64,000 nucleotides of DNA from Phytophthora hibernalis. Its lineage: Eukaryota > Oomycota > Peronosporomycetes > Peronosporales > Peronosporaceae. Made by a program: the position numbers and the translations under genes. Under the pieces are notes generated by a model. That model made no database searches. It was not told the DNA's origin and was given only the letters and a program-made list of their open reading frames with translations. The stretch is taken from contig JAAKBF010000033.1 of the NCBI GenBank assembly GCA_012656075.1, positions 124,001 through 188,000 on the forward strand. Direction: 5' to 3'. Each line of letters begins with the position of its first letter. Within the stretch, counting starts at the first letter, position 1. Positions 20,275-31,784 of the stretch are shown here, piece after piece.

Positions 20275-22026
20275 AACGATGTTTTCGCCTCAACGGACGG
20301 AACGTACAAGCTTCATGAGGAGGCTGGACTTTGGTGAACTTTGGTACATACATGACACGCTATGAACGAGGACATGTCTCGAAGCATTTTGTTCCGTGGA
20401 GCTTCATGTTCGTGAAAAGTGAAAGTGTGCAGGTTTACCGCGAGCTTTCCCGCACCACACGTGAGTTTGGTTTATCGTTCTTTGGAGTGGAATTGCAGGT
20501 CAAATTTGGCTCACTTGATCACTGTGCAGCCATAGCCAACGCTTTTCAATCTGAATGGCCTGCTGTTGCATTGCTTAGTTGTTGGCCTCATGTGGCGCGT
20601 AAAACAAGGGAGCAGAGAAGTCGACTCTCGGACGTGTCATACTTCGACGACGTCATCATTCCGCATGTGAAATGGATGCAAGAGTCTCGCACGTACAAGC
20701 AGTTTCGTGCACTTGGCCGTAGATGTATCGACCAGTGGATAAAAGACGGAGAAGTGGCCTACGCCTCTTGGTTTGAGGACATCTACTTCAAATTGCCGTG
20801 GGATGGATGGTTTATCGGCGCAGCAGGAAGTGCTTCCGGTGTTCTTCCCAACCAGAATGCGATTGAGTCATTCCACCTAACCCTGAAGAAAGCAATTCCT
20901 AACACGCGGGCCAGTACAGCTTGTATCCTGAACGACAGTTTTCCAGTCCTTCTTCTTCTCGTCGGTGAGGATTTCCGCAGTTCTGATTATGCCGATAAAG
21001 CATTTCAACACTGCACACGGTAACGCACTGCTCGCTCGTTATGTTATGTATTCTACGGCTAATTCATTTTTCTCTGACTGTGTAGGCTCGATTCCTGCCG
21101 AGCAATTCGTCCAGGCTCGAATCCTCTTGGCCGACAAACACAACTACATGCGCATGACTCAGCCTAACGAATGTGTCGTTCGTGCGATTATGTTCAATGC
21201 TGCGCATCTTCTCAACTCTCCCACCAATCTACACAAAGGCGTCAACGTCACAGCCACAAGAGTTAAACGATATACAGACGGACTAGAAGGAAGCCTCGAC
21301 GAGCGCAAACCAGTGGCGGATACCCAAGTGCTGTACATGTCGCTATACAAGGTCGCTGTGCGTATACAAGACCACGAGTCATTGCAAAACCGCCCAACAT
21401 GGAGATCAGCAGAGGTAACTATGTATTCATATCATACTCATGTATGACGAACTGACGGATATTGGCGTGTGTATATCCAGATCCAGATCATTCGTAAAGC
21501 CTACACATGCGACTGCAAGACTGTTCGTCAAAGCGGCTGGATATGCGAGCACATTCTCGCAACAATGGCGTTACTGGATCGAATTGATCTTGATGATGTG
21601 CTTCGTGCGATTCCAGTACGTCGAAAACCTGGACGCCCGCGAAAATCTCGCGGAGGACTCGAACGCGATTACACCGACTCTCACTTCTTCAGCACCAACA
21701 ATCTGATCTCGATTCTGACGGATTCTCCTGGCTACATTTTTCATTGGCCTGTGATGAAAGAGTTCTCTCTAACCAGAAGTGATGCCGCCAACAAAGAGTA
21801 TATCGCGGGCAGAATCGTTGGGTGGCAGAATAATCGCGGTCGATACGCTTGGTCGGTTCGCTTTACAGATGGGAACGTCGACCAAATGTACTTCTTCAAT
21901 CTGACTTTCGAATTTTTCCTCGAATTTAATACGAAGTACTTCGAAGTATTGGAGGAGCAAGTGACATATTTGCCAGTGGAGATAAAGTTTACATGCCTGT
22001 CTCAAGGTCAAAAATTAAGAATCTAA
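20275..22026 (+). CDS. MULE transposase catalytic core with SWIM zinc finger
   Basis: The DDE core begins near STDGTYKL (first Asp) at about 20290, runs through KFGSLDHC and WPHV, and reaches QNAIESFH (the Glu) near 20860. After an intron-like gap at about 21020-21085 and a second, in-phase GT-AG intron at 21415-21480, a SWIM finger follows: YTCDCKTVRQSGWICEH (C-x-C-x10-C-x-H), then a basic AT-hook-like RKPGRPRKSRGG and a C-terminal domain to TAA 22026. A single-base gap near 20325 shifts the frame. The surviving in-phase intron and SWIM finger suggest either a young element or a captured gene. I did not find terminal inverted repeats. Confidence 0.7.
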
Positions 22027-22241
22027 CGACTTGATTTTGTAGCAACCTCAGCATGCAAACAAATTTCAATCGCATAGGGTAATTTAGTACCACTGGGGAC
22101 GCGATACGCGTATGATACGTCGTGCCCATGGATGTTGTTGGTGTTTCTACATGTAGTGAATAATAATATTTTTCACTTCAGTGGAACCCAAGCTTACATC
22201 GGTTCAGTCTCAAACTTGCCTCTTCGCACTCAAGTTCGATC

Positions 22242-22981
22242 ATGGGGAATAATGCCTCGAGACCCCACAAGCGTGCTGACCAGCAAATTCTCGAGAAGAT
22301 GGCGAACATGACCAAAGGACTCTATGCTCCCCCTGTCCACCTACTAGGTCCAAGGCGAACACGAAACAGCCACCCAAGAGTAATCCCAAACAAGAAAAGC
22401 GCGGACAAAAGGCTGCCAATGCATCACAAACTGGCATTAATACGAACCAGATAAAGAACACCCAGCAGCCACGGAAGACCAGCAAACGCAAGAAAAATAA
22501 ACCCACTTCTGCAGAGCCCAGGAAAGGTAGAAAGGAGAACTTCCGGCTATACGTGCCTATAGATGACGCTCTGTGCGGAGTGTACGACGCTGCTGAGCAC
22601 GAAGACCAGCACGATGGGAAGTCATTCGTTTCTATTGATATCGAGCGGGGCGGTGGTGCATACGCCAACAGTGCTGTGGGCGGTGGTAAATCATCATACG
22701 AGATGATAGATGAGAGACTAAGCGGACTCTACGATGCTTTTGAGCATGAAGTTCCGAGCAGTGGGCGGTTCAATAGAAAGTCATGCTTGCCGATAGATGA
22801 CACTTTTGTTGGGTTGTATGATGATGTTGGGTACGAATATCCTCATGGAAGTTTGCACGATGGTAAAGCGTACCTGGCGATTGATGAAACATTAAGCGCG
22901 CTGTGCAATGTTGTTGATGACGAGGTTCATCACAACTTCCCGGCTCAACAGCCACAGCAGATCGCGAATGAAGCAATTTAA
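22242..22981 (+). CDS. MGNN-start protein with four YD/E repeats
   Basis: The protein starts MGNNASRPHKRADQQ, with Gly2 in an N-myristoylation context, then a Lys/Gln/Pro-rich basic region. The second half holds four copies of a 30-45 residue motif: VPIDDALCGVYDAAEHE, MIDERLSGLYDAFEHEV, LPIDDTFVGLYDDVGYEY and LAIDETLSALCNVVDDEV. The two halves are in different frames, and one missing C in the C5 run near 22329-22333 would join them at about 245 residues. Further along, another frame (22908-23240) encodes a hydrophobic stretch (IICTITTMVVAIVVATRIYFL) that might belong to the same gene. No known family is recognised. A membrane-attached scaffold or interaction protein is a guess only. Confidence 0.5.
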
Positions 22982-23824
22982 TCTTCAAACGAACCCACGA
23001 ATTCAAGCAAACATTTCCGACAAACACACGAGGAATAAGGTGTACGTCAATCAGGCAGCGGCACATACGATAATCTGCACTATTACGACGATGGTTGTGG
23101 CGATAGTGGTTGCGACTAGAATTTATTTCTTAAGTGGGTCAAACTCCATTGTTTCAGCAGCTTCAAAACGACTATGCCTCGCAGATTTATTCGTCACACA
23201 GTACAAAGTTAAAAGTTTTCATCGAACCAATCGACTATAAACTGTGACGTCAGTAAATTCCGTTGGTGATACTTGCTGAATACGTTTCCTCAATGTACCC
23301 AGGCGTAAAGTCTTCTGGGTAGTACACATGTACATGCGCAGAAACAACAGTGACTCTAACGCATGGATTTATGTTGCTTGAAAAAGCGATCGACATTGTT
23401 GAGCTCGACTGGCTGGTGCACGCCTCTGGACAGCTTGAGGCAGATGACGGTGAAATCTCAGCTTCGCTATCGAGAAGGATTTTAGTGTCGATTGCTTTGT
23501 TTTCGCATCGGAATGTGTGAAGCAAAAAGTCTACGAGCGTTTATTTATGAGGGATAAGCGCAAAATGCTCGAGTTCATTGCGGTGTCTGATGGAGGTGGC
23601 GCCGTTTCTGTGCTTCTTGGCCGTTTGAAGGACATGTGCACTCGGTCCTGCCGCGAGGTGGGACGTTTCGAGTTCGGCACCTTATCGACAACAATGCTGT
23701 GACCGATGATGACGAAGAGCTCTCGGAACGAGACCTGGACGAAGACAGCGAGGATAACGACGATACCATGGATATGGATGATAATGAGAGACGGCGAAGA
23801 CGAGGATAACGACGATGCGATGGA
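22982..23824. pseudogene. Possible decayed gene or transposon remnant
   Basis: A plus-strand frame from about 23371 (MLLEKAIDIVELDWLVHASG) to a stop near 23520 is followed in other frames by a Gly/Val segment (23580-23660) and an acidic stretch rich in Asp/Glu (23690-23800, DEDSEDNDDT) ending in Arg residues. The acidic tail and broken frames look like the end of a degenerate transposase or nuclear protein, but I recognise no domain. Confidence 0.25.
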
Positions 23825-25733
23825 TCAGTTATCGATGGGATAGTTTTCCTCCAACCATTGCTTGGCCAACTGCAACTCTGCCTTCATGAACCCGTCACTG
23901 GAGGTAGACAACGTTTTCGTGACGTTACTGACGAACTTGGGCGTAAAGTTGTGCTTGAGGTTGACGTGAAAATAGAGAAGCCCATCGAACAGCTTTCGAG
24001 GATCCTTTGCCATCTGCACCCCTCGTGGGGTGTACTTCGAAAGAAGTCTTGTAAATAACACGCAACTCGCAACTGTCCACTCTGCAGTGCCGCCTTCATT
24101 GCCCCCACAGTACAACCTTCCGAGTGATTGACACACAGCCATTCCAGTACTTTGAAATGACCACGTCTAGCCGCGTAGTCAATTGCTTCCGTCGAGCATT
24201 CAACGCTTGAATTGGCATGAAGTAATTTCACAACCTCGATATGTCCGAAAAACACAGCATCATCCATGGCATCGATCGTGCATGCTCCATTAGTGTGGAT
24301 AACAAGCCATTTCACCACGTCAACGTGCCCATTGCGTGCTGCACCGTCAATAGCTTTAGTTGTACATCCTTCCGTGCGATTCGCATCGAGCCATTGCACT
24401 ACTTCTAAATGTCCATTAGCTGCTGCGCAGTCCATTGCTCTGGTTGTGCACCCTCACGCCGATGACAATGTAGCCATTTCACCACTTCCAGTTGTCCATT
24501 AGCTGCTGCTTCATCCATGGGATCCGTTAAATGCCACACGTTCCGATCTATCGTCAGCTTCCCCGGGGTCACCTTCAAGCGGTCGTCTGCAGCCGATACA
24601 CACAGCATTCTATCAGGATTATATCTGGGCTCAGTATTTTGTACGGATTCGCTTTCATTCGATGTGGTTACCATCCTGGTAGGATCGTACCCAGGTACAA
24701 TCAATGGATCCAAGTTTTGCATATACTGCAGCAACTCCAAACGTCCATGCCTTGCGGCTTCATTCATCACACAGTAGTGCGGCACCTCTTCAGACATCGG
24801 GAAGTTCTCCATAAGCCATCTAACCGCAGCTGTGTGGTCGTTGCGAACGGCAATAAGCAGAGCACAGGCATATGCACTGACAAAGCCATTGTTATAGAGA
24901 CACTGCATCACCTCAACGTGTCCACTGAACGCTGCAGTTTCCAAAAGGCTAGACAATCCGGTATATTCGTACAGCGCATCAGGCCCCAACGGGTGATCTA
25001 TCAACCATTGAAGTATACGAACATCGCCACATGCGCAGGCGGTCGTCATTGCATCACGCCAACCCCGCGGCCAATCTGAATCGACGGGAGGGGGATCAAT
25101 TTGTGCTGCAATCCGTTTGATGAGGTCCAACCTCCGAAAAGGAACGAGGGTGTTAATTGCACAGACTGCAGAGAACCCATCCCTTTTCAGATAACCACAA
25201 TCCAGCTCCCACTCGATAATCTCCGGCCGGTTGCAGTACCGAGCATAGTCCAAAGCACACCTCCCAGGAGGCAACAACCGTCGAACTAGTTCCAAGTCGC
25301 CTGTATGAAGAACACTTTCAATGATCGACTTTAAATCATCTTTGTAGCTGTCTGTCGGTGTATGTTCAAGTAACCACAAGATAATCTCGCGATTTCCAAT
25401 GTAACTGGCCAGCTTGATAGCTTCCCCACTCCAGTGGATCACATGACCTTTCAATACAAAAGGTCTCGTGACACCCACTTTTCTCTTTTTCTGGTCTGCA
25501 TTATCAACTTGAATTTCATATTCTTGTAGTTTCTTGAGAATATCGAGATTTCCATGCCCAGCTGCGTCTTCCACCACAGCTTCAGGAACTTCACAGTCCG
25601 AAAAATGGGTCAACAGCCACTCCACAATACCCAAATTTTCACTTCGAGCAGCAACTCGAATGGCCTGACTGAATTCCCATTGGTAGTAAAGAGGCTCTGA
25701 TCGGAGGAAATTATTAAGGGACCAGCAAGGGGT
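23825..25733 (-). CDS. Ankyrin-repeat protein, oomycete type
   Basis: A long series of degenerate and canonical ankyrin repeats. The C-terminal half has clear units such as DEAAANGQLEVVKWLHCHR, DCAAANGHLEVVQWLDANR and DGAARNGHVDVVKWLVIH, each ending E-G-C-T in the oomycete manner. The frame is open from about 25733 (no Met found at the start, so the 5' end is missing or lies in an unrecognised exon), through 24405, then breaks at the CCC run 24451-24453 and again near 24020-24032, and ends TGA at 23825. Length is about 630 residues. Ankyrin proteins bind other proteins; no enzymatic domain is present. Related single-repeat debris lies at 522-620. Confidence 0.7.
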
Positions 25734-26922
25734 CTATCTTGGATTGTTGTGCAGCTGGAGACCCAAATCCAGTCCAGGAATTGGGTGGAATTGAGTTTGC
25801 ACGCGTCACTAAGCGAGAGATTGGGGAGGACCCAGAAAGCTCGCGATGGTGAGATTCAGGTCTTGGAGGGATGGGGCGTTCGGTTGTCTGCGTAGGACAA
25901 CGGCCACACGGAGCAGAGAGGGGGACCCATTCTTGCTCTTGCCCAAAATGCAAAAATGGGCAACATAAAGTAGTAGTGCTATTATACTACTACGGTAGCA
26001 GTAGTAGTTGCCACAATGAATACCGGTAATATCAAGCGATGTTCACTACCGGTAGTAGTAGTAATAGTAGCGACAAAATTAGTACTGCTTTCATAACGGG
26101 TGCACCAAGAGCGGGTCGGGTATCTTCCGCAAAGTTTGAGTTGAATTTTGTCTTCAGCTCCTTGACTTAATGTGTCCCTCTCCCCCTAAGGGGGCTTAAT
26201 AAATTTCTACGACTGCGGTGGTACCAGTTTCCACTATCTCAAACCAACCTTTATCATCCATACGTGCGTGTTATTGTTAAACTTGTGTATCGTGAAGGCT
26301 GCATATTATACGGGTGTCTGGAGTCCTTGGCGCTGCAGCATGTCGCGAGTAGTGGATTGTCAAACAAAATGTTTTAGTTTATATCACAAATTCTTTTTGA
26401 CGACGTGGCACCGAACTGCACAAGATGAAAGAAAGCATGCACGAGGTAGCAGTAGGAGTCGTGAATAAGTTTTAGATTTTCTCGCTCGCTTGAATGATTA
26501 ACCCGCCACACCAAACCCTGGCAGCGTAGGCTCTTCAACGCAAACTCTGTTTTGTGTTGAACATAATCGAAGGCAACTATAACTGAAATACAAATACACA
26601 AATGTACATGTACATCGGCATTTTTAGACAGACGGGGCAAACCGCTCTATCTCTCCAACAAAAGATATACCTCGAAGTACTTCGAAGTATCAGCAGAAAT
26701 GGCTTGAGCGGTGTACATTGATTGAAGCATAGGAGCGATAATATGTACGTGTACTGTGATTCCAATGAAGGGTTCGTGTCGGAGCTTGATCACCGTCGAG
26801 TTGGGTAAACACGGAGCCAACTATTTTAACCCTTTCGTAATACGGAGAAAATGCCTGGAGGTGAATTGCTATTTTCGCTTCACAGCTTCATCTGTCTTTA
26901 TTCCTGAATCTCATACCACTCC
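25734..26922. other. Intergenic with TAG microsatellite and small hairpins
   Basis: Holds imperfect (TAG)n/(TAC)n tracts around 25970-26075, a CCCCC-TAA-GGGGG hairpin at 26182-26194 next to TTAATAAA (possibly an LTR edge, not proven), tandem TACATG at about 26601-26615, and the palindrome TACTTCGAAGTA at 26678-26689. Short open frames on both strands show no known features. The left end may contain the missing 5' part of the ankyrin gene. Confidence 0.4.
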
Positions 26923-29523
26923 ATGTGGGCTAATCGAGTCACTTCACCCCCAAATGAAGACATCGTGACTACTAGCTCCAAACAGGAAGATGCAGATAGC
27001 AAGACGAGAATCAAACCGAAGAAGAGCCAGATTTTGCCTGCATCACTCGCGGAAACTGGGTTCGAGTCGCTCTCTTCCTCCAAGTTTCATTTGATTTCAC
27101 GCAAACATCGAAATCCAAACAAGGATAAAGGATATTGGCCTGAGCAGCTTGCTGCCTTACATGTGATCTACAAGCGCATTAACGCTGTCTGGAGAGATAT
27201 CGCTAGCATTCGTGGGAAATATCGCAAGCTTTGGGTAAAGTAACTACTACTACTAGTATCTTAAATTGCAACGAAAACTGTACTAATTTATACGCCGTTG
27301 GCTTCAACAAACAGAACTTAGGCCAGAAAATAGGAGATCTCACGATGCAAAGTATATTTCTACACCAGCTACTCCAAGATGGATCATCAACGCTGCTTGT
27401 AATGGGTTACGCTGTATTTCTCTGCACGAACACATGGTCTGTTGCCGCGGGGATTATGGTGGGCAATCAGTCTGCATTGAACGAGATCCTCGTCGATTCT
27501 CTGTGCGTCACTATCTTCAGAAAAATGAGTATTTATGATTTCTAACTCCGTGTTCACATATTTGTTGCGTTTTTCTAGGTTCGACATGATTGCTGCTGTG
27601 TTGTACCCGATCCTGGTACTATTTTACAGCGCAAACAGATTTGACTTCGACCGCGAGCTTTTCAGCATAAACGTACTTCCACCTGGGAGCTTTGAGTGTA
27701 ATGCTCGGCTTTTCGCGGATCCAGCAGAGCGCGCACTGTTCATCACAAGCTAAACTCGCTGAGAATCCTGTCATTCACGGATCTAGTGCTCCGACTGAGC
27801 ATGAACTTTTCTTTTGCCTACGCTTTATCGGTGTGATTAATTTAATGGTGGGGACCGCACAAACGCAGGAGACAAGGCAATCTGCATGCCAAATGCTTGT
27901 AGAACAGTTCCAGCAGCAACGTCGAGTGCCAAAACCCGTTGCAGCGATTTTTGTCGCGTTTGGTGCCGCCGTTGTGGTTTACACTCAAAAGTCCATATCA
28001 ATCTCGCAGGCAGTCTGTGGCCCCTATCCAGAGTGCGTGGTGTACAGTTATCAGTGGGGTGCTGGTGAGTTTTGTCCGTGTCGAACATTCGTGGATGTTT
28101 ATCGTACACCTCGAATATTTAAAGAATGGGCAGAACCCTTCGATGTTTCCGAGACGGTGAATACTTTATCACGAGCAGGAACGCTGCAGAATCTACAACT
28201 TATCAATCGTGGTCTTACGCGGTGGCCTGAGGAACTCCGTACCCGCAAAAATCTACAATACCTGTAAGTTGTCCATACATTATGCTATCGAAAAGCTTAA
28301 CGCCCTGACATTTTTTTCGTGAATGCAGCTCATTACTTTACACGGAAACCGAAGAACTTCCAGAGTGGGCGAAGGATTGGACTAATCTACAATTTCTGTA
28401 AGTGAACGTGTGCTAGGAGTTTACCTTATTTGTTCTTACCCGAATGATTGCTCAATGTCATACTAGCCACATTGAAGGGAAGCAGCTCCGTCCAAGCTTG
28501 GCTCACTTGCCGGAAGAACTCTTCAGCGATATGCCGTATCTGCAAATGATACACCTTGGATCTCATGCGAATCTTCCGAGTGTTCCACCACTGCTAGGTG
28601 TGCCAAACCTGAAAAGCTTGACTCTAGCAGCTCTTTACTCTGTAACCGAGCTTCCTTCTTTCGAGAGAGTAAGCAAACTACGACACTTGGTGCTACCGTA
28701 CATGGAGTCACTTCAAACTCTCCCAGACCTGGCCCCACTGCAGAATCTCATCGATTTTACAATTTTCAGCATCACTCCTGTCTGCTGCAATGGGTTCATG
28801 GGCGAATGTGATCCAACCGACTGGTTTTGCATGGGTAATCCCATACTCGACGTGCCTTCTTCGGTGTGTCTTCGAGAAAATTCACCGCGGCCTAATACAG
28901 CAACTCGAGAAATTTTCAACAAATTTGCTCCAAGTATTTGTCTGCGTTCTGTAACCGAGCTTCCTTCTTTCGAGAGAGTAAGCAAACTACGACACTTGGT
29001 GCTACCGTACATGGAGTCACTTCAAACTCTCCCAGACCTGGCCCCACTGCAGAATCTCATCGATTTTACAATTTTCAGCATCACTCCTGTCTGCTGCAAT
29101 GGGTTCATGGGCGAATGTGATCCAACCGACTGGTTTTGCATGGGTAATCCCATACTCGACGTGCCTTCTTCGGTGTGTCTTCGAGAAAATTCACCGCGGC
29201 CTAATACAGCAACTCGAGAAATTTTCAACAAATTTGCTCCAAGTATTTGTCTGCGTTCAGGCTTTGATACTGCAAGAACCGTGGATTTCATTACGCCGAG
29301 CATGATTGAGGTCTGCGATGGAGTTTCATACCGGCGCTGCGAATATCCTCCACAAAGTGGCCATTTTGGCATTTGTATGAACAATCGCTGGCAAGTGTTA
29401 ATGTGCATGGTAAACGACGACTATATTCGACTACGGCAGGTGCAAATTCAAAGGAAAGTGGGTCCATCGTGCGACGTCATCGAAGAAGCTTGGCTCGGAT
29501 GTGGACTATCGAACTACATGTAG
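26923..29523 (+). CDS. Membrane/LRR/Cys-rich family member 1
   Basis: Five exons: 26923-27234, 27315-27502, 27579-28263, 28329-28397 and 28467-29523. Exons 2-3 carry hydrophobic segments (LVMGYAVFLCTNTWSVAAG, FDMIAAVLYPILVLFYSA, and after a frame break at about 27750, VAAIFVAFGAAVVVYTQ), then a Cys pair motif PYPECVVYSY. Exons 3-5 encode LRRs (NLQLINRGLTRWPEEL and others), a Cys-rich block (PVCCNGFMGECDPTDWFC), and the family C-terminus EEAWLGCG. Unlike members 4-6 it lacks the two N-terminal membrane helices; its first exon is basic and polar. A 309-bp perfect in-frame duplication lies in exon 5 (28641-29258). Surface receptor or adhesin is a plausible but unproven role. Confidence 0.6.
28641..29258 (+). 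repeat. 309-bp exact tandem duplication inside family member 1
   Basis: Positions 28641-28949 and 28950-29258 appear identical. The unit is 103 codons and keeps frame, doubling an LRR segment (SVTELPSFERVSKLRHLVLP) together with the CCNGF Cys-rich block. The absence of divergence implies a very recent event, or an assembly duplication. Confidence 0.9.
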
Positions 29524-29674
29524 AAACTTACACTTAGGATTTGTGTGGAAGTTGCCTTTTGTTCACCAAGCAGCAAAAATGCCTTACAAATTTCAAGTGT
29601 TGCGAGAGTGATGGTCGTCTAGATGTCCTTCCGCACCTCTTCACTTTCCATTCCGCACTCCAGAGGAAACATCG

Positions 29675-31625
29675 ATGAGCAAGAAGCAAGACACGCTCTG
29701 GACGGCCTTCTCCAGGCAGCAGCAGGCGCCGCCCAAGCGCCAGAAGCTGCAGACGCCAGAGGAGAACACGCGCTCTGTACCTCGACGGAAACCCTTCGAC
29801 ACGAGCGGCGCTGAGGCTTCAGGAGATGACGCAGACGCCGGTACCTTAACGGACGCAGACTTGTTCTCGTCTCAGGAGGACGCACTAGGGACTGAAGGAC
29901 AAAACGACTGCGATGCTGATGTTCTGCTACTTGCAGAGGAGACTGGAGAGACGGAGAAGAAGATCGTGGCGACGGAAATGTTGGAGAAGAGCAAGTTGAA
30001 GTTGAATGCGAGAAAAGAAGTAGGCAGAGATATTATTATATTTTTATTTTATGGGGGTATACTAATTAATTATTGGTAAATTGTTGTTTATGTAGATCAA
30101 GGACAGTGTGCATGGGCTCATGACGTTCGAGCCCGTCTGTATGAGGATCATCGATACGCTGCAGGTCCAGTCTGTTCAAGATGAGACGGTGTTTGGATGA
30201 CGTTCTGAATTGCTTGTCTTGGTGTTGTAGTTTCAACGGCTTCGCAACTTGCACCAGCTGGGTGCTGCCAACTTCGTGTACATTGGCGCGACCCACTCGC
30301 GTTTCGAACACTGCCTTGGAGTGGCCTATTTTGCTGAGAAGATGATTGAGAGCATTCGCTCGCATCAACCGTGGCTGCTGATTACGAAGGAAGACGTGCT
30401 GTGTATCAAGATTGCGGGACTGTGCCATGATCTCGACACGGGCCGTTCAGCCATGTATTCGATGGTCTGTTTCTTGATCAACTCCGGGAGAAAAGTTGAT
30501 CCCTGGATCATTCAAGTGGTCGCACGAACAGGGCTCAGTGGATATGTTCGACTATCTGCTTGCAGAAAACAAGATTCGACTGGAGGACTACGGATTAACG
30601 AAACAAGACGTCGTGTTCATCAAAGAGCTCATCTGGGGTGGACCTTTGCGAGAATCTAAGGGGATTCTTCGCGGACGGCCGTCTCGTGAACAAAGATTTC
30701 TGTACGACATCGTCAACAACGCACACAGTGGGCTTGATGTGGACAAGCTCGACTACTTCATGCGCGACTCCCTTCACACGGGAGCTAAAATGTCCTGTGA
30801 TACGGATCTGCTTATCCGGAATGCTCGAGTGCTGGTGGACCGTGAGGATCCTGAAGAACACATGGTAGTTTGCTTCCCTGAGAAACTGGCAGGGCAGATT
30901 ATGCAGGCTTTTCGCACACGCTACGAGCTTCATCAGTCCGTGTACCAGCACAGAGGCGTTCGCGCAATCGATTTTATGTTGTGCGACCTTTTGATCGCAG
31001 CAAACGACCACATTACGATCAAGGGGAAGCGGATCTCTGAGATTATGAGCTCGATGGAAGCTTATCAGCATTTCGATGACCGCGTGCTGTTGAAAGTTCA
31101 GGAAAGCGATGGACCAGAACTCGAAGAGGCTAGATCAATTCTGAATCGCATCTACTCGAAACCGTACTACAATTATGTTGGCAAGACAGCGTTGACGGAC
31201 CATTCAATGCAGAAGACGGAAGAAATTCTGTTGAGCGAAGTGTTGCGGTGCTCTGCTCGTCGATCACTGGTTAAAGAGAAGGAGAAAATAATTGTGGAGT
31301 TCATGCGCGCTCACTACGGAAAGGGAAAGGAGGATCCTCTCCTGCATGCCAGGTTTTACTCGAAGAATGCGACAGCGAATGCCCAGTGCTTCCGCTTACC
31401 CGTGTGCGCGTACGAGATGTTCAGTCCGCGGAAGTTTGAAGAATACTCAATTCGAGTTTTCGTCAAGGAGCCGCATCTGGTAAGTAAACCAGCAGCATCA
31501 AGTTCATTTGCATTCCCTGCCTGACGTGCTTGTGTATGTAGGTCGCACCTGTTCGAGTAGCATTTGAGAGGTGGTGCCGCAAGTACAACAACTCGCAAGT
31601 GTTCCCGCTCGAGTTACACGCTTGA
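29675..31625 (+). CDS. SAMHD1-like dNTP triphosphohydrolase
   Basis: An HD-domain enzyme that hydrolyses dNTPs to nucleoside plus triphosphate. Exons: 29675-30019, 30096-30164, 30231-31479 and 31542-31625. The catalytic core shows ATHSRFEHCLGVAYF, AGLCHDL followed (after frame breaks) by SFKWSHEQGSVDMFDYLL, and SGLDVDKLDYFMRD, which are the H, HD and D metal ligands in order, plus the allosteric and C-terminal regions. No SAM domain is present. Single bases seem to be missing at about 30434 (CTCG-AC) and in the A-run at 30491-30494; restoring frame there gives the expected core. The N-terminus MSKKQDTLWTAF resembles a PCNA-interacting (PIP) motif, Q-x-x-L-x-x-A-F. Role inferred: nucleotide pool control, possibly at replication forks. 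Confidence 0.85.
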
Positions 31626-31784
31626 TGGCAAGTTTTCGGGCTCCCAACCAAGCTCCAAGCGTATTTTAGCAAAAACGGCAAATTAACAACGAACTCAAAC
31701 AATGGACTTTACATTCCTCTTCAAGCCAACAGCGGCACTTTGGGTTGCATCTACGCGTCTACTATTGAAAAGGCACGAGGGTGC

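Noticed and set aside
22240..22668. 142-codon minus frame opposite the MGNN gene
   Set aside because: Antisense; hydrophobic patches arise from the basic, A-rich coding strand.
26140..26230. Possible LTR edge with CCCCC-TAA-GGGGG hairpin
   Set aside because: No second LTR, primer-binding site or retroelement coding sequence could be found nearby.
27055..27070. GGTTCGAGTCG resembling a tRNA B box
   Set aside because: No A box, acceptor stem or anticodon arm at proper distance, and it lies in a coding exon.
29675..31625. Calling the SAMHD1-like gene a pseudogene
   Set aside because: All splice sites and metal-ligand motifs are kept; only two single bases in short runs interrupt the frame.
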